Below, piece by piece: positions 30,137-44,500 of a DNA stretch of 64,000 nt. Position numbers and translations under genes: made by a program. Numbering within the stretch: position 1 is the stretch's first letter; each line of letters opens with the position of its first letter. The notes beneath the pieces were generated by a model. The model worked only from the letters and a program-made list of their open reading frames with translations, had not been told where the DNA came from and searched no databases. This DNA comes from Phlebopus portentosus (Eukaryota; Basidiomycota; Agaricomycetes; Boletales; Boletinellaceae): NCBI GenBank assembly GCA_037892935.1, contig JAYXKI010000007.1, forward strand, positions 1,178,001-1,242,000, in the 5' to 3' direction.

Positions 30137-33100
30137 TTAGTGCGCGCCGATAAGGTTGCGGAGCAAGTCTCGATCATCGCTTTCATCGATTAGCGAACGG
30201 AAGTATCCCCCTTCTTTTCCCAGCAACATTTTAGGGCTGCCGAACTCGACAAGCTCGCCCGCGTCGAGAACCATCTGCAAGAATAAGGAAATAAGTAACA
30301 TACTCATTTTGTAACCAAAAGGCATACAATTTTGTCATAGTCGACGATAGTCTGCAATCGATGAGCGATTGTTATTAACGTCGTATCCTTATCAAATTCC
30401 GTGCGCAATGTCTTCTGGATTAAGGCATCGGTGTCGTAATCTGTTTCCGAAATAATCAAGATGGGCAGATGGATACGGTACAATTTAGTGGACGCACCGA
30501 TGGCAGCCGTTGCCTCATCAAGGATCAGCAGCTTGCTCCTCCTGACGATCGCACGTGCGAGGGCGATGATTTGACGTTGGCCGAGTGAAAAATTCGTTCC
30601 ACCACTCTCAACCATGGTATCAAGTCCGATTTTGGTTCCGTATTCAGAATCAGCACTACTCGGCGCCGTCTCATTGGACGGCCCGCCATCTATGGGCTGT
30701 TGGGTAGTTGCCAGATCCTTGATGCTGAATAGACCCGAAGCATTCAACGCAACGTTCAGAGTCGCGTCATCGTGCTGTCCGAACGGATCGAGGTTCTCCC
30801 GCAGCGTCCCATGGATGAGCTCAGGTTGCTGCGGAATAAGCGTGATGTTCGTTCGTAAGGCGTCAAGATTAATCGCATCCGTCGCAATGCCATCGTAGAA
30901 GACCTTTCCGTCCGTTTTGATTGCACGGAGTAGAGCCAGAGCCACACTAGATTTACCTGCAAACAACATCAGTTCATATGTTTCGGTTCTATCAGAGCAA
31001 ACTACGTGCCCGCTCCGGTCCGGCCAACTGATAGTCAAGAAAATCTGTAAGTAACCGGTTTGCAAAGTATCGAGGATTTAAATGACTTACCAATGCCGAC
31101 TCGTTCGCCGGACTTGACAGCGAATGTTATGTTATGCAACACATTTGACGAATCTGACATGTAATCATTTGAAAATCATTAACATGGGAAGAACGAATGA
31201 CGGACCATCCGAGTATCTCGCGGAGAGCTTCTCAACTCGAAGTTCCCCGCTCGACGGCCAATATGCTGGCGGTTTACCGCTCTCGCTAGGTTCAGGTTCA
31301 TGATCAATTCGCATGAACTCCAGCATTCTTTCCAAGCTACGGGAATATCATCATTCATTGAGATACAGCGCCACGCCGAATTCATACCTGTTGGCTGGAT
31401 AACGACCATTAATCGAGATAGGTCACCCGAATCAAAAGAAAACGCACCTTGGATCTCAACAATATTATAAATCCGGACCCAGACGAGGATTTGTCGAGAG
31501 AACGACAGGACAATGGACAATGTGAACCCTGCATAGCCTGCTGAGAATTTACTTCCATATGCGAGATACGATGCTACGACGCCAGCAAAGACGGCACCAA
31601 GACTATCCATGCGAATCGAGATCCAGCGATTGATGTCATAGAAACAATAAGATGTGCGAGCAAGAACATCTATTCTCTTCTTGAGCTCGCTGTAGAAGAT
31701 AGCTTGAGCGCCGTATGCCCTGATAGATGCTGCAAATAAATATTTTGAATGTAAATGATACGTGGAATGAATCGTCAAGACCCACGTAGACCCGATAAAG
31801 CCGTCCCGACTTCAGACATGACCGGCGATTTTGCATTGCTGAGGTGCGAGGGGGTGTCATCAGCACACAGCTTCCTTTACCGAGAACAGACGCACCTCAT
31901 CTCACGTCTGGTGCACATTTGACATTTGAGGTAGACGTGGCCAAGGGAGGTTGAGAGGGCGAAAATGACGAGCCCTGAAATGAGCGCATACTGGCCTGCC
32001 ATGAGCACGGAACACAAAAAGAGGGTGACCATGTTGAGTGTTATTGAGAGGAGTATGTTTGCGAACATAGCAAGCTGCTGATCGATTGTACTAATATCCT
32101 GCGTGCATCTTCATTAAAGTGAGATTAGTCCAGGCACTGTATAGACAGAGGTCAAGTCACCTAGTAATAATTCGTCCAACGGGTGTGACATCCAACCATC
32201 TGCAAGGTGATGTCTCAGAGACGACTGTGAAATGCAATACAGTCAAACAGTCTACAGACCTGAATGTCGCCTGGAAGATTCTCCGCAATAGATTGTTATA
32301 AATGAATTTCGATGCCCGCAAAGAGCCAAAGAGCCAAAGCAGTTGAGAACCAAAGTCGATCAGACATTGTAACAGATTAGAAAGTGCATAAATCAGCAGG
32401 TATCTTCGGCGACAGTATCAGTGCTACCCAGTACAGAGCACAGGTATAAATGACTCACTTAATTACCGGCACCTCCGATGATGGACGTGTCTCGTACTGA
32501 CTAGACCAATAACCCACAAACCACGGTGAGAATATGTAGAAAGCTTGCCCGAGCAATCGCGTTCCTAAAATCATTACCCAGGCGAGCGAGCCGCCAATAC
32601 TTGCTGTATAAAGTAGAATAGCCGCCAACTCCACTCGGCCCATTGCCTTTTCCTCCGCTACAACAAGCTTACCCGCTGCTTTCTTCGCGCCTTCTGAATT
32701 ATCTTTATCCACCTTACTTTCATCTAGCTTCGTTTCAATGTCCTCCTCGACTTCTTCTTTCTCCTTCTCAATCTGAGCACGCAGCCGTGCGTCTTTCTTC
32801 AAGACTTCAGAGACCGATCCTTGTGCTGAAATCGATCCATGTCGGCCGAGTACGACAACATGATCGGCAATAGGGGCAGCGAGCGCGATGTTATGGGTAA
32901 CGAGTAGGACGGTGCGCCCTTGGACCAAATCGCCTTGCAGGGCCTTGTCGACTATCCACTTCGCCGTATGAACATCCAGAGCCGCGAGCACGTCGTCCAG
33001 AAGAAGTATAGAAGCGGAAGAGTATACAGAACGTGCTAATGTGACCCGGGCCTGCAAGCGAGATCAAATGAGACGTTGTCTTTCTTGTTGCGAAGACGAA

Positions 33101-36100
33101 CCTTTTGCCCACCACTGACAGAAATGTTCAGCCTGATGTGGATGTCCATAAGAATGATAACGTACCTCAACGTGAGACCCTTTTCTCCAACCTCGGTCAA
33201 GTCTCCTGCTTCCCAAAGTTCAAGATCCTTCTCGAGGGCGCATTGCTTGAGGACTGACAAAGATGAGTAATGCAACGAGTTTGGCACCTTACTCCTCACC
33301 TTTCTTATAGCGATCTTCATCATAAGGCTCGCCGAATAGAATGTTGTCCTTCCATATATCAGTAAACGCAGAATGAGTTGCAGTGATCAACTCACCCTTA
33401 TAGTCTCGTTAAGTACCCAAGATTCTTGAGGCGCATACGCAATACCTCCGCCACGGGGTAGATTATACCAAGAGCCTATGCCGTGAGACTTGTAATACAT
33501 CTCGCCAAGGAGTGCCATCAAGACCGAGGTCTACGATGATGACATTCAGCCTTCGAAAGAACATGAACAAAAGAGCGATCGCACCTTTCCCGAAGCAGTT
33601 GGCCCTACAATGATATTGATATTGCCAGGCTTGAACAGGACTTCACCATCAAAGCGTAGGTTGAAATGCTTGCGTGTGTGATGCTTTGTCGGCGATGGGT
33701 TGGCTGCATTGGGCGAATCCCAAGAGAACGAGCATTGCTTGAAGCCTATAACCTCCTCAGGATGATCCGGCTCGCTAGCCATGGTTTCCCTCGCTGTAGG
33801 AGATTGACCATTCCCCTCGCTGATCAGTTCGGTCTTACGAGTCTCATGAGCTATATGAAAAATCGGAAATAGGATGGTGTCACTCACTTTGTTTAAGAAT
33901 CGCGTGTAACGGTCGCATGACACCTTGGCTGAAATAAGGAAGGACATCAGAACAGAACAAATATATATATAGTAATAACGAGATAACAGACATTGAAGGA
34001 GGTTCGGAAGTATATGCATCAGTGTCCAAAGCTGCTGCTCCAACATGCTAAAAACCTGCACGTATACAATGCTCAGTTGGAAAGCCGTATACCCATGAAA
34101 TGTTTTGAACATACCAGAAGAGCCGAGAAAATAACAGATGCTGATAGTTGACCCTTTGAGATGATTGTCTAGCAAACCAGAAAAAAAGTGAGCAGACAAT
34201 ATCCCCCCTCCATGATAACAGTGAGATACTCGGGACATACATATAATGCGATGACCACCAACTTCGACAGTAGAGGTAGCATCTCATTCACAGCATTCAT
34301 TACGGTGTTGAGCAAGCGGAAACGTCCTAATTTCGCCAACTCCTTGTCACGATTCTGGGCAAGTTGCCTGAGCATGTACGGCTCCCATCCAAAGAGCTTG
34401 ATCATTCTAAGTATTCCAAGAGCTATATCCCCGCTATTAATTAATCGTCTCACGACTTGGCCGATCAGATAAGACAAACCTTCGGTCACGGATTGTACAC
34501 GTTGGTCGGTCTATTCGTCAGGCCATCAGCTAGATGATTCAACGTGAAAAACAGGATACGCACAGCTTCCATTTTGCCTTCTGCACACCTGCCATGGACT
34601 TCCCAAGAATCACTGGCACGGGAAGGCAAATAATCATTACGGCCAATCCGACAAAGGCACTATACGTATAAGCGGCCGCTCAGAATACGGCAGCTTATTT
34701 AAAGTTCGAAGCTCACCTCCATCCGACCAAGTTATACAGGAAAGCAATCGCGATTATCAACTGCAAGACGGTACCCGCTGTATCACCGGGTCTTCAGATC
34801 CGCAAGATAATCATGAGTCTGAAGTGAATGACTTACGCAACTGGGCTACCTCATGCAAATTGCTGACCGATGTGAGATCCGAAGTAATAAGGTTGTTAAT
34901 CTTGCCGATGAGATGTCCCGTCTTCTCCTGGGCTTGACCTTCCTTAACTGCTGGTCTGGCATCTGTATCGCTGACGGCCGTTGTAGACGTCGCCGCATCA
35001 GCTTCTGTAGTGTCTTCGGAGTCTACCTGATCTGTATCTGTTGTGGCCGGAGTTGCTGTACTCTGTGTGTCTTCGTTCGTCGTAGGCGTTCCATCCTTGC
35101 CTCCTGCCTTTTCGTCGTCAGAATCAAAAGATTCGCCTTTGAGACGGATGCGTAAGGCGTGATGGAAGACGAGATATGTTAGGACACTTCCATTTTCTAC
35201 GATCATGCGTGTCTATCATCGCTTCTTTAAGCAATGCACTTCCGCTAGTCGAGATCACTACTCACACTGATATATAGAAACTGCGTATAGAACAATCCTG
35301 AAACGACTGGACCGACGACGAGAATAACTATCCAGACCCAGGGACGCAGACCATAAGACGGAATACCTGTCTCCAAGGATCTAAATACAAACAGTCATTC
35401 ACCACCCAAAGACCATCCCGGAAGTGTTTGACTTACGCAAGGAGATGCTTCATTCCATATGGCCCGGCAAATTCCGCAAAGCAGTATAGGCCGACAAATA
35501 TCGACATAAGAACAAAATCTTTCCCCCATATACGAAGGATGCCCCAGATAATATGACGTTTTCCGACTTCTACAGGGTCAAGTGCTGTCAGTGCTCGCCT
35601 GCCCAAAACCTCGATCCTGCCAGGGCCAGGCATCTGTGGCATATCCTTCACGGTGATATCGGGTACGCGGAATGCGTAGAACACGATTTGATCCAGATAT
35701 GAATACCAATAACGCGAGAGCAGGCTGGAAGTTTCTACTGCGCTCGGTTCTTCATCTGGTATGGTAGGGCGGAACGGGCGAGGCATTACTAGAGGAATAA
35801 TCAGTCCTCCGAGAGTCAGAAGTGAGACGCGTATCCAAGTTGAGGCTTCTGATGCTGGGTCGAAGGGCGACGGACTGATCATCGCATACGGCCAAATATC
35901 AAGAATAAAATAGACCACGAAGTTCAGGAAAAATAGCATCGCAAGATCAAAAGATACAAGATCTCTCCGGCGGGAAGACGATGCTGCTACCGATACAGTC
36001 GCCAAGGCGAGCATGTAAATCTTGGGAAAATAAATAGAAAATCAGATTGAGAAGTGTTCTTCTCAGGAAAAAAACACGACGCACGTAGAAAGGGATCTGG

Positions 36101-36752
36101 AGAGTTCGCGCACTCTGTCCATGTCCGACATTCGACTCGTAGACTTCAAGCGACAAAAGACCAACGATTGTCAAAAGTCGAAAAAGTCTAAATAAGAGAA
36201 TAGAGAATCCGTCTACCGCCTTTATGGTTTCTCCGAGGCTTTTTCGATTCGCGACATCGGTGCGTTCTCCCTCATCTACTGACAATAACACAGATGATTT
36301 CGCGTCTTTCTTGTTTGCGGTAGCGTATTGCAGTAAGGCGTTGGATGAAATATATAGCAACGAGAGAGTCGCGAAAGTCGGCGGTATCCAAAGCAGATCC
36401 TCACGTGTCCACGCGTGACGCATCGCTTCCAAACGCGACAAATCTTCAATAATGAACATTGGCTCGCCACAAGTATTACACGTCCAAGCGAACAAGGTGA
36501 GAGCTGTGAAAGAGAGAGCAGACCTAAGCAGACGTGTCTCCAATCTAATCTTTAAACGAGACGCGTGTCGGAGTCAGAACAGAAGTCGCACATGGCAGAT
36601 CACGACGAACAGACCGATAAGAACGGTCCCTTGATGGAATACACGGTGGGCGCGTTCGGTAATGTATTGCTGAGTCAGAATAAGTGAGAGTCTCGGCCCG
36701 CCAGACTTACGCGTCCGCCAAAGACCTTGATGTTTTGACCATTCAAAAACAT
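30137..36752 (-). CDS. ABCC (MRP/YCF1-type) full-size ABC transporter
   Basis: An intron-rich gene. Exon 1 starts ATG at 36752 ([14 protein letters not shown]), exon 2 is 36592-36669, exon 3 starts at 36549; splice phases agree. N-terminal membrane segments and TMD1 span about 36.5-33.9 kb, with an acidic Thr/Ser/Asp-rich cytoplasmic insert at 34.95-35.1 kb. NBD1 has Walker [11 protein letters not shown] (33.6 kb), signature SVSGGQK (33.1 kb), Walker [14 protein letters not shown] and H-loop [11 protein letters not shown]2 lies at 32.6-31.4 kb ([30 protein letters not shown]). NBD2 has [13 protein letters not shown]-loop [16 protein letters not shown], signature FSLGQRQ, Walker [14 protein letters not shown] and H-loop [12 protein letters not shown]. 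The C-terminus [17 protein letters not shown] is ABCC-like. Such pumps export organic anions or conjugates from plasma or vacuolar membranes; the substrate is unknown. The NBD1 signature is split by an intron. A decayed inverted copy is at 59.6-61.4 kb. Confidence 0.9.
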
Positions 36753-37306
36753 TGCATTGCAATACTCATCGTCGTGATAGCTGAGGGACCAACCACGCAT
36801 TTCTTATACATATATTCTTTTTTTGAACGAATGAGTACCACGTGATCCTTACGCGTCCCTGAAATCAGTTTAAAGCTCCGCCTGTTGCTCCGAGACGCGA
36901 ATACGCCCAGGTGACTTCAAGTTCATGCCGCTGAGGTATCCGACTTGATTTTGCCCAAGTCCTACGTAGCGTATTTGGATACATGTCCCCAAAGCTTCAT
37001 GTAAAGGGTTACTGGCCTTTTGCTCTTTTCCCAATCACGACTTACCCCAGCTTTAAAGGAGTGGATCATGAGCATTCGTAAGGCATGTGCAATAAGAATG
37101 TCACATTATCAGGTCTAATAGAATAATCTACAGCACCTCTTCTTCGTCATTAGTCATCAAAGCGTGCTACCAAATATGGCAACTTTAGACTTATACTCAG
37201 ATTTCGGTGATTCCCGGATCCACGCAAGGAATTACCGCAGCCACTCCGATATTCGAGTCGGCACGGAGACTCATCTTCATGGGCATTCTCCTACTCTCAC
37301 CTCCAA
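36753..37306. promoter_or_regulatory. Divergent promoter region between ABCC pump and methyltransferase
   Basis: About 550 bp separate the two start codons, which point away from each other. No TATA box or operator can be named with confidence. The two genes may share regulatory sites. Confidence 0.45.
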
Positions 37307-38523
37307 TAATGTCGATTTCAAGCCTGGATCTTCAGGATATTGATATCATGAGCGACTCGCTGAGTCTGATGGGCGAAGACGTTGACTCGATGAACGATGA
37401 TGGAACCGTACGTTATGGGGACATCATGCTTAATATCGCGGCCAAGGTGAGTACCAATGCTGCTGTTTTCGTTTCACATCTTTCGCAAACCATCGTTTCT
37501 CTCCGAGCTATACTCTTGAAAGAAACTCTGATGGATTTCGTCTTAGGAAGGCAAGGTGCGTGCGCGTGCGCATTTCGCAATTATAGGAGAGAAGTGTCAG
37601 AGAAGTGTGGCTGAAAGCAGCGCGTTGCCGACACTTCGTGGTATCTTTGTGTGTAATTATAGGCTTTGACGCTTCTCGCAGACCAACTGTTCTCGCCGTC
37701 GCTGCTCCTCGCGGAACACATTGAACGTGGGTTGATCCCTCTTGAAGGGAAGACAGGTGCGTCCTGTTTCACCGTACGCTAGCTTACCGTCTCAGAGTAC
37801 CGTAATGCTGATACAATGCTGTTCGACTTACGATAATTTCCTGTCGATACGTGCAAACAAATGACTTGCTCAGTGGTTGAGCTTGGCGCAGGTTGTGCTC
37901 TCCCATCAATCCTTGCAGCAACTCTTTCTGCACCGCCTGCTCTCATTGCGATCACGGATTATCCTGACGAAGCTATACTTGCAAACCTACGAATAAATTT
38001 CCGTGCAAATGCGCGACTCATCAATCCCAAATGCTCGGTGGTGTGTGCTGGTCACGAATGGGGAACGGACACAGCACGTATACTGTATGTGTCCGAGGAT
38101 ATCGTGCCGTTTTACTCTACTCATATTCCTCTCAACAGCGAGTCACTTAAACTCCATCCTCAGGCAGCCAGCTCTGGATTTGACATCGCCATCCTTTCTG
38201 ACCTCCTCCACTTCCACAATTCTCATCCTGCAATCCTTGCCTCACTCACTTCTCTTCTCGCGCGCACCTCGTCGGCCCGTGCCTATATTGCCTCAGGAAC
38301 GTACACGCCCGCGCACGTCTGTGCAAATTTTCTACGGCTTGCAACAGCTGCGGGTCTCGTACTATCTGAAGGGGCGCCGGAAGATGAGTGGCATGGATCA
38401 CGAGAAGTATGGCGCATCGGAAAATTGTCTCCAAATGACCTGGGCGTGAGGAAAGCAATGTGTCGGTGGTGGGTCGCGAGGTGGGATGACGGAGCGCTTT
38501 CGGCTTCCAATGCTCTCAGTTAG
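37307..38523 (+). CDS. EFM7/NNT1-like SAM-dependent methyltransferase
   Basis: Four exons: first (ending 37446), a 9-nt microexon 37547-37555 (Glu-Gly-Lys), 37663-37756 and 37874-38523. The joined protein reads VRYGDIMLNIAAK, EGK, ALTLLADQLFSPSLLLAEHI, GLIPLEGKT, VVELGAGCALPS (SAM motif I), ITDYPDEAILANLRINF (motif II acid), FDIAILSDLLHFHNSHPAIL and the C-terminal EDEWHGSREVWRIGKLS. This is the methyltransf_16 family; yeast Efm7 (Nnt1) methylates elongation factor 1A. Substrate here is inferred only by family. Start is uncertain: in-frame ATGs occur at 37307 (MSISSL) and 37348 (MSDSLSLMGEDV). It is transcribed divergently from the ABCC gene. Confidence 0.8.
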
Positions 38524-41500
38524 CACTGATTGGACGACAGAAGTAACTGGGGATTAGAAGATGGATAGTGGAATGGAACTATGATGCGAAGAAGAATAAC
38601 TTGTAATTTAATTGGCTGGTCAGTCACTTCTAACCTTCTCTGTCAGGTTTTCACTGGACTTTGTAACTTCTGACCCATATCAGGCCTTTTGTATAGTCAT
38701 ACCTGGCATACAGAGTTTCATTGCAGAAAGAATAGACAAAGCTTTAGGTTCTACACGTCGTTGATTTGCTACTCTTGTGGGTCTGGATCCGTTCAGAACC
38801 TGCTATCCAGGTGCAGAGTTGAGTATTAATGACTGCGGCTCAGTCTGGGATGCTAACCTCTCTTGGAAGAGGTCACAAAACTGTGGGAGCTGGATTGAAG
38901 AATGTTATTCGCCAGGAAGCACGGTCTTCCCGCCTAGTCAGTCGTATCGTTCGGAATCCAATATTCACGGTGTCTAGTGAGTTCACAGCACAGCATCCCT
39001 CCACTTCTTTACTGTGGTTCAATTCACACAACCTCACGATCGAGGGTGCAAAGTACCATGCCCAAAAGTAGGCCGCATCTATCAAGATACACATTTAGCA
39101 CGTCGCAAGACGTAATAAGGCAGGCAGGCTCAGCTATGCTTATGTTCATTTCTCTCTTCGTTCTTTCGCGAACGCAAGCCCAGCTTGGCGCGTAGGTTCA
39201 TTGAATTGTTGTTGCATTCTTTGACTAGAATCTTATTTTTCTGGTTCCCAGACCTAGAGTAAGATCCGCGATGCGTTGCAAGGAAGAAGCGTCTGCATGC
39301 ACCACAGTTACGCGAGAGAATACAAATTTTTTGTGAGGTTGGCGCCGCGACCGGCACGGCACGTGCGGTTTAAGCGGTAGATGCCTCGGCTCTGAGGATG
39401 GCCACTCCAGAACTTCGCATTACCAATCAACAGTCACGATGGTGTGACCTTGCTGTAAAACAAGAGGTGCACTGGCGCTATTGGTGAATTGTCTAATACT
39501 TTTCTCCAGTGGAGTTTGGAGTCGTACCGAATGACCAGGTAAACTTGCTCCTATTGTATGTACTGCTTCATCTATCGGTGGTAAAACTGGTTTAGAAGGG
39601 GCGAAGGCATCAAATCAGAATTGCGAGTCATGAAACCACTGAAATGCGATTGGACAGTAAACACGCGACAGTCCAATAATAGATGCCTGATCGCGCAAGA
39701 GAACAAAGGTAACTATACACGGGAAGACGGTAAGTTTTACTGAACATTCTTTCCAGAGGCTCAAATTTTCGCCGGAAACAGTGCGCATTTCCGTCTTCCG
39801 ATGCTCATCAAATTCCGCATCATTGAACATTCGTACCTCTCAAGTGGCCATACCATTTCTCATGGTCGCCGTACACAAAGGAATTGAGTCTAGGCAACGT
39901 AATCATGTCAGCGCGATCAAGGTATGATTTTTGACTGTTATGAGCGCCATAAATGACAATGACGTGAAATGACACGTTACGAGTTCCCAATATATCGACA
40001 AGGTCAATATAAACATCCCTTGGAAGGACGGATGAAAAGTTGCACAGTCGAGCAAGCTTGAATAACTTAACAGCGTGCATATCGCATGTCGTACCCTCTG
40101 AGTGCATCGCATCTTATCTTCTGAACAGAACATCTTAAATCGCGGTAACTATGGAATTCGCTTTGCTATTTGTGTTTCGACAGCGGTAACATTATCTCCG
40201 TGTCTGATCTAGACTTCGACGGTACTGATCATTATGGGCTGTCGGACAACTCTGCGGTTGGAATCATGCCGTCCAGAAATTAGGCTAATGTTCAGATCTC
40301 GAAGCGCCGTCATACCGAGAGGATACTCACGATCAAGGATCCATCTTAGCTCTTTGTATTTCTTCCCAGACCAAGATTCGGTACGCCTCCCCCACGCCCA
40401 ATTCCCAGCGGTGTGCAACTATTCAGCCAAGGCTTGTTGCATTGTCATTCTGGATTGCCCTGGTGCCTATGTGGAAAGTGCGGCCTGGTTCAACGCTTGC
40501 GGTACGTCTCGATTAGTTAGAAGGCCCTGATTGCTGATGGGAAGCACCTGTGAAGATCATACTATCTGCAGGGCAGAACTTTCTCGAGGCAAGCATCGAG
40601 GAGGACCAGAGGCGTTGAGGATCATGAACATTATAAACCCCAAACGCTGTAAGGGTCAAGTACGTACACGTATGCATTCTGACTTCGCAGGCCAGATGTA
40701 AAAAACCATCCCCTCGTCACCTTCGATTTTATCCGAAGGATGCGCCTCATGCGTAAAGCATGTTGTGACGGCAGCGTTCTAACAATGCAGATATTCGATC
40801 GGTAGAGAACTTCCGGACGAGTCAAGGGCGTTGCGTGAATGGCGTATATTGCATGCCATCGTGTCATACTGGAGGATAGGTACACTATGAGCATGTCGCC
40901 CATGAAACTTCCACGAAAGATCCGCTCATCTCGATTTCTGGCTCAATTTTCTTCATACTCCAAGGTCTCTTCGCCATGGTCTGCATACTTTCGGAATAAT
41001 GTCGCGGAAAGTACACGAGATGATCGAAGAGTACATCGAACTTCCTTGCTCATCCTTCGGTGCGTCTCAGCTTCGCATGAGTCTCAGACGTTTCTGGGCC
41101 CTCGAGGTCGTAACTTGTGCTCCTCACCCCTCTTCTTATTAACGCATTGAATGTTACTGATGCTGAAAACTCCGCAATATTAGCGATTTTGACCGGCGAA
41201 CTCGGGAGATGTCGCTTAGCGCCTATCGTCCTCTCAGGACTGAATTGAAGGACATATACGACTCATATCACGGCTCTCGTTATTTCTTCTGAGCGACTGG
41301 TGCCGTTATGTACTTATTATTCTTCCTTCACTAATTCTCTTCTTGATTGTATTACAGTATCATTGCGTTTGAGGGTCGTTTCTCTTTTTTGTATTGGACA
41401 TGCGGGATTAACGTTACTCATTCAATTCAGAAGCAACGTGGGGGCAAAATAACCGGATAATCATTGTCGGCCTTTTCTCTGGTCTGGTGAATTACAAAAA

Positions 41501-41559
41501 TACATCATCGCGGAGTTTTAATTGACCTTCACGCCAGATTTTCATAAATGATCTTAAGC
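38524..41559. other. Gene-poor region with possible decayed coding fragments
   Basis: No intact gene is supported. A minus-strand stretch at 39820-40107 contains AVKLFKLARLCNFSSVLPRD, which resembles the post-BTB segment of agaricomycete BTB-domain proteins. Neighbouring minus ORFs (39615-39830, 40209-40418) could be further exons, but I could not join them or find the BTB fold itself. This may be a relic. Confidence 0.3.
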
Positions 41560-44500
41560 TCTCTCAACTGCTCGCCCGTTCTTGTCTCAGACTTGCATGG
41601 GGCGCAAGGCTGGATTCGTATGGTGGAATGTTTCGTCTTGATCCGTCTATGCGCGTCTTTTCCTTCACATGCCTGATTCTCCGAGTCAGGGACGGTTTGG
41701 AGGACTCGAGTAGATTGCAAAGATAATCACACTGTATAGGTCTGGAAGCCACGTAAGACAGGAACTCGACCTGGATGTCCGTGTCGTTCCGAATGAACGA
41801 GATGAGTTGGAGGGCCAACACATGTACTGTATATCATATACTGCACATACGATACATACATATATGCGCGGCCCGTAAGCGGGAAGCGACGCATGGCGTG
41901 GCGTGTCACGCAAAGCTCGATTGATCATCGTACTTAAATACTCCAGCGCTTTTACGTGTAAGCATTTCATCGAGCGTGTCTCGACTCTTGTGCTTCTCGG
42001 AATATGGCCCCGGGGTCACCTTCTTATTTATACTTTTTCTTCTACTTATCTTGATTCAACTTTGTTTTATATAAATACATCACCACGCGCGATTTATGAA
42101 TAACGATGCTCGGACGAATGGGATAGGCTCGGCATGCGGGCGGAAGGACGGACATCAAATTGAAAGCAAAGCTAAACCACTCATGTCAACCCGCGAGTGC
42201 TTTCTATTCAGTGGATGCGGGGAGAAACCAGATAGTTGGCTCAGAGTGACATATGTGTATAGATAGGTATATAGATATAGATCAGCTTAACTTACAGCAA
42301 TAGCCGAAAGCCGGGTGAGAATGATGATGATGATAATAAAACCTTGAGATAGCCGCGGAGTTTGAAAAGTTTCTCTTACAAGGAATAATAATGGCCGAGA
42401 ACAGACGGACGGACAAACGGAGAGACAGAAACGAGAAAAGTTAGATTCTCCGTTCAATACAATACAATACAATACAATACAATACAATACAATACAATAC
42501 ACGAAAAGACCCCATGCTCTGCCTGATTCTATTGGCTTATTGACTGACCATCGGCACATACAAATATATGTATGTATGTGATGATCCAATAGAGCTCTTT
42601 TGTTATCAATCACCGCTTGGTTTTGACAGCTTGAAACTCCGAATCTCCCCGCTAAATTACCTTGCCGCACCTATTGATTTTCAAGTGGCGTCTGATAGCA
42701 AAAGAACTCTATAAGATATTGACATTTCACACTACTCGAAATGCCTGAATAGCTTTGTCCGAGATCACCAACAATTTGGGGCTGTCTGTGTAGTAAATTG
42801 TACTTATTATTTACATGAGCTCGATTGATTATCTTTCGAGTTGAATGGAGTCTGCTAGTGGTAATTACGACCGTCGAAAATTTACCTACTTTACCGTATA
42901 AGGCAAGTGCGGTACCTGACAAATATTCCCACGATGACAAATCAGGCAAGGATCATCATCGTTTCACCTCTTTCTTCTTTGCCTTTCCCCTTCCCTTCCA
43001 TACCATATTCAATGCGGATATTGTGAGTGGCATTTCTCCCACCATCTCAGCGCCTTGCCCTCCACTCTATCTGGCCAAAGGCGGCTAACGTTGCAAACTG
43101 GGGATCAACTCGAACTCGGCGTGAATCTTTCTCTCAGTGGTTGTGGAAGAAAATATTACTGAGGTGGCATCGCGAGATGAGGGACGTCAGGAAATAAGTA
43201 AGCACTGGTACTATGTCTCATTCAGAATTTCTGACTGATCGACCCTGATTCAACATTGTGGCTTGGTGGGTATGTTTCATTGATGATGCTTAACATTGCT
43301 TTTTAAAACGTTAGCGGTGGACTGCGAAAAGAACAATTCCCAATGTCGTGTGACGATGATCCTTATGTCTATGGAACCGCTTATAAGCTCAGGGTAACGT
43401 TGGGCCGGGGCCCTGTTTTCTCTCGGAAAGAAATGATTCCGGCTTCTTCTTCTTTGCATATGCAGGCATAATTGAATCTAGGCGCCATCTCGAGCCTCGA
43501 GACGCGAGCAACGATGCGACAAGGCGAGGTAACTTTGACGCCGCCTCAATCTGAGATTCTGCGCGCCTTCTCGTCGTTCTTCCTCGGCCTCATTCTCTGA
43601 TCCTTGCTTGAATCGTCGACGTGGAATCGTACCTTGGGATCTATGCTGCATCTATCCTTCTCTTGGACTTATGCGCGTCTCTTCGTGTCGTAATGGAATG
43701 CACGCACACGTACATACACGTACACGCATCCCATCTCATCTAGACCCATGCCGTCCCATGGTATCTAATTGTGTCGTGCGTACAGAAGAGATTACTATGA
43801 TTGCACGCGTGGAGACGCGTGGAGACCTCGGGCGCAAAATTGCTCGTTCAAACTCAGTCGCTTCCTCACGGCTGGGCATCATGGCATCTTTTCCTGGAAT
43901 TAATATTGGAGTTCATACTACACGTCCAAGTTCCGGGAGCTTGGGTGCGCGCTGGGACGAGGACTAAATTACGAGAATGGAATAAATATTCCGATTGATC
44001 AGGCCCGATTTCCTTCCGACCCGTCGTTGACTCTAATAAGAGAACGTGTTTGATTCGCGCCTGTTTTCTTTTCCCCCTTTGTCTGCAACCGAATATTGGC
44101 CGGGTCGATACGCACGGTAAATGTACGTTGATTCCGGGAGGACCACCGGACGTAGCTGGTATGGAATCCCGTGCCGGGCGACCGGACCACCTGAGCCTGG
44201 TGTTATTATTATGATAAAGTTAAGGAGAGGATATGGTTTGGATGGAAGTGGACATCGAGATGTGTCGAATGTCAAGATGGTGTCATGCTGTAATTTGGCT
44301 TTAAGTGTGCTGTCGTAAGTGTCATAACCGGGAGAAGGGTCACGCGTACGTCGTGACTAATTGGATCTGGTGCTGGTGCTGGTGCTTGTGCTGGCTGGAA
44401 AGGCTGATTGAGTGATTGAAAGTTTACGATGTGGATTGTGCGATTGCGGAGTGCTTCGTGTAGTGATCTCTGCCCGGGTGGTTCTTCTCACATCTGTTCC

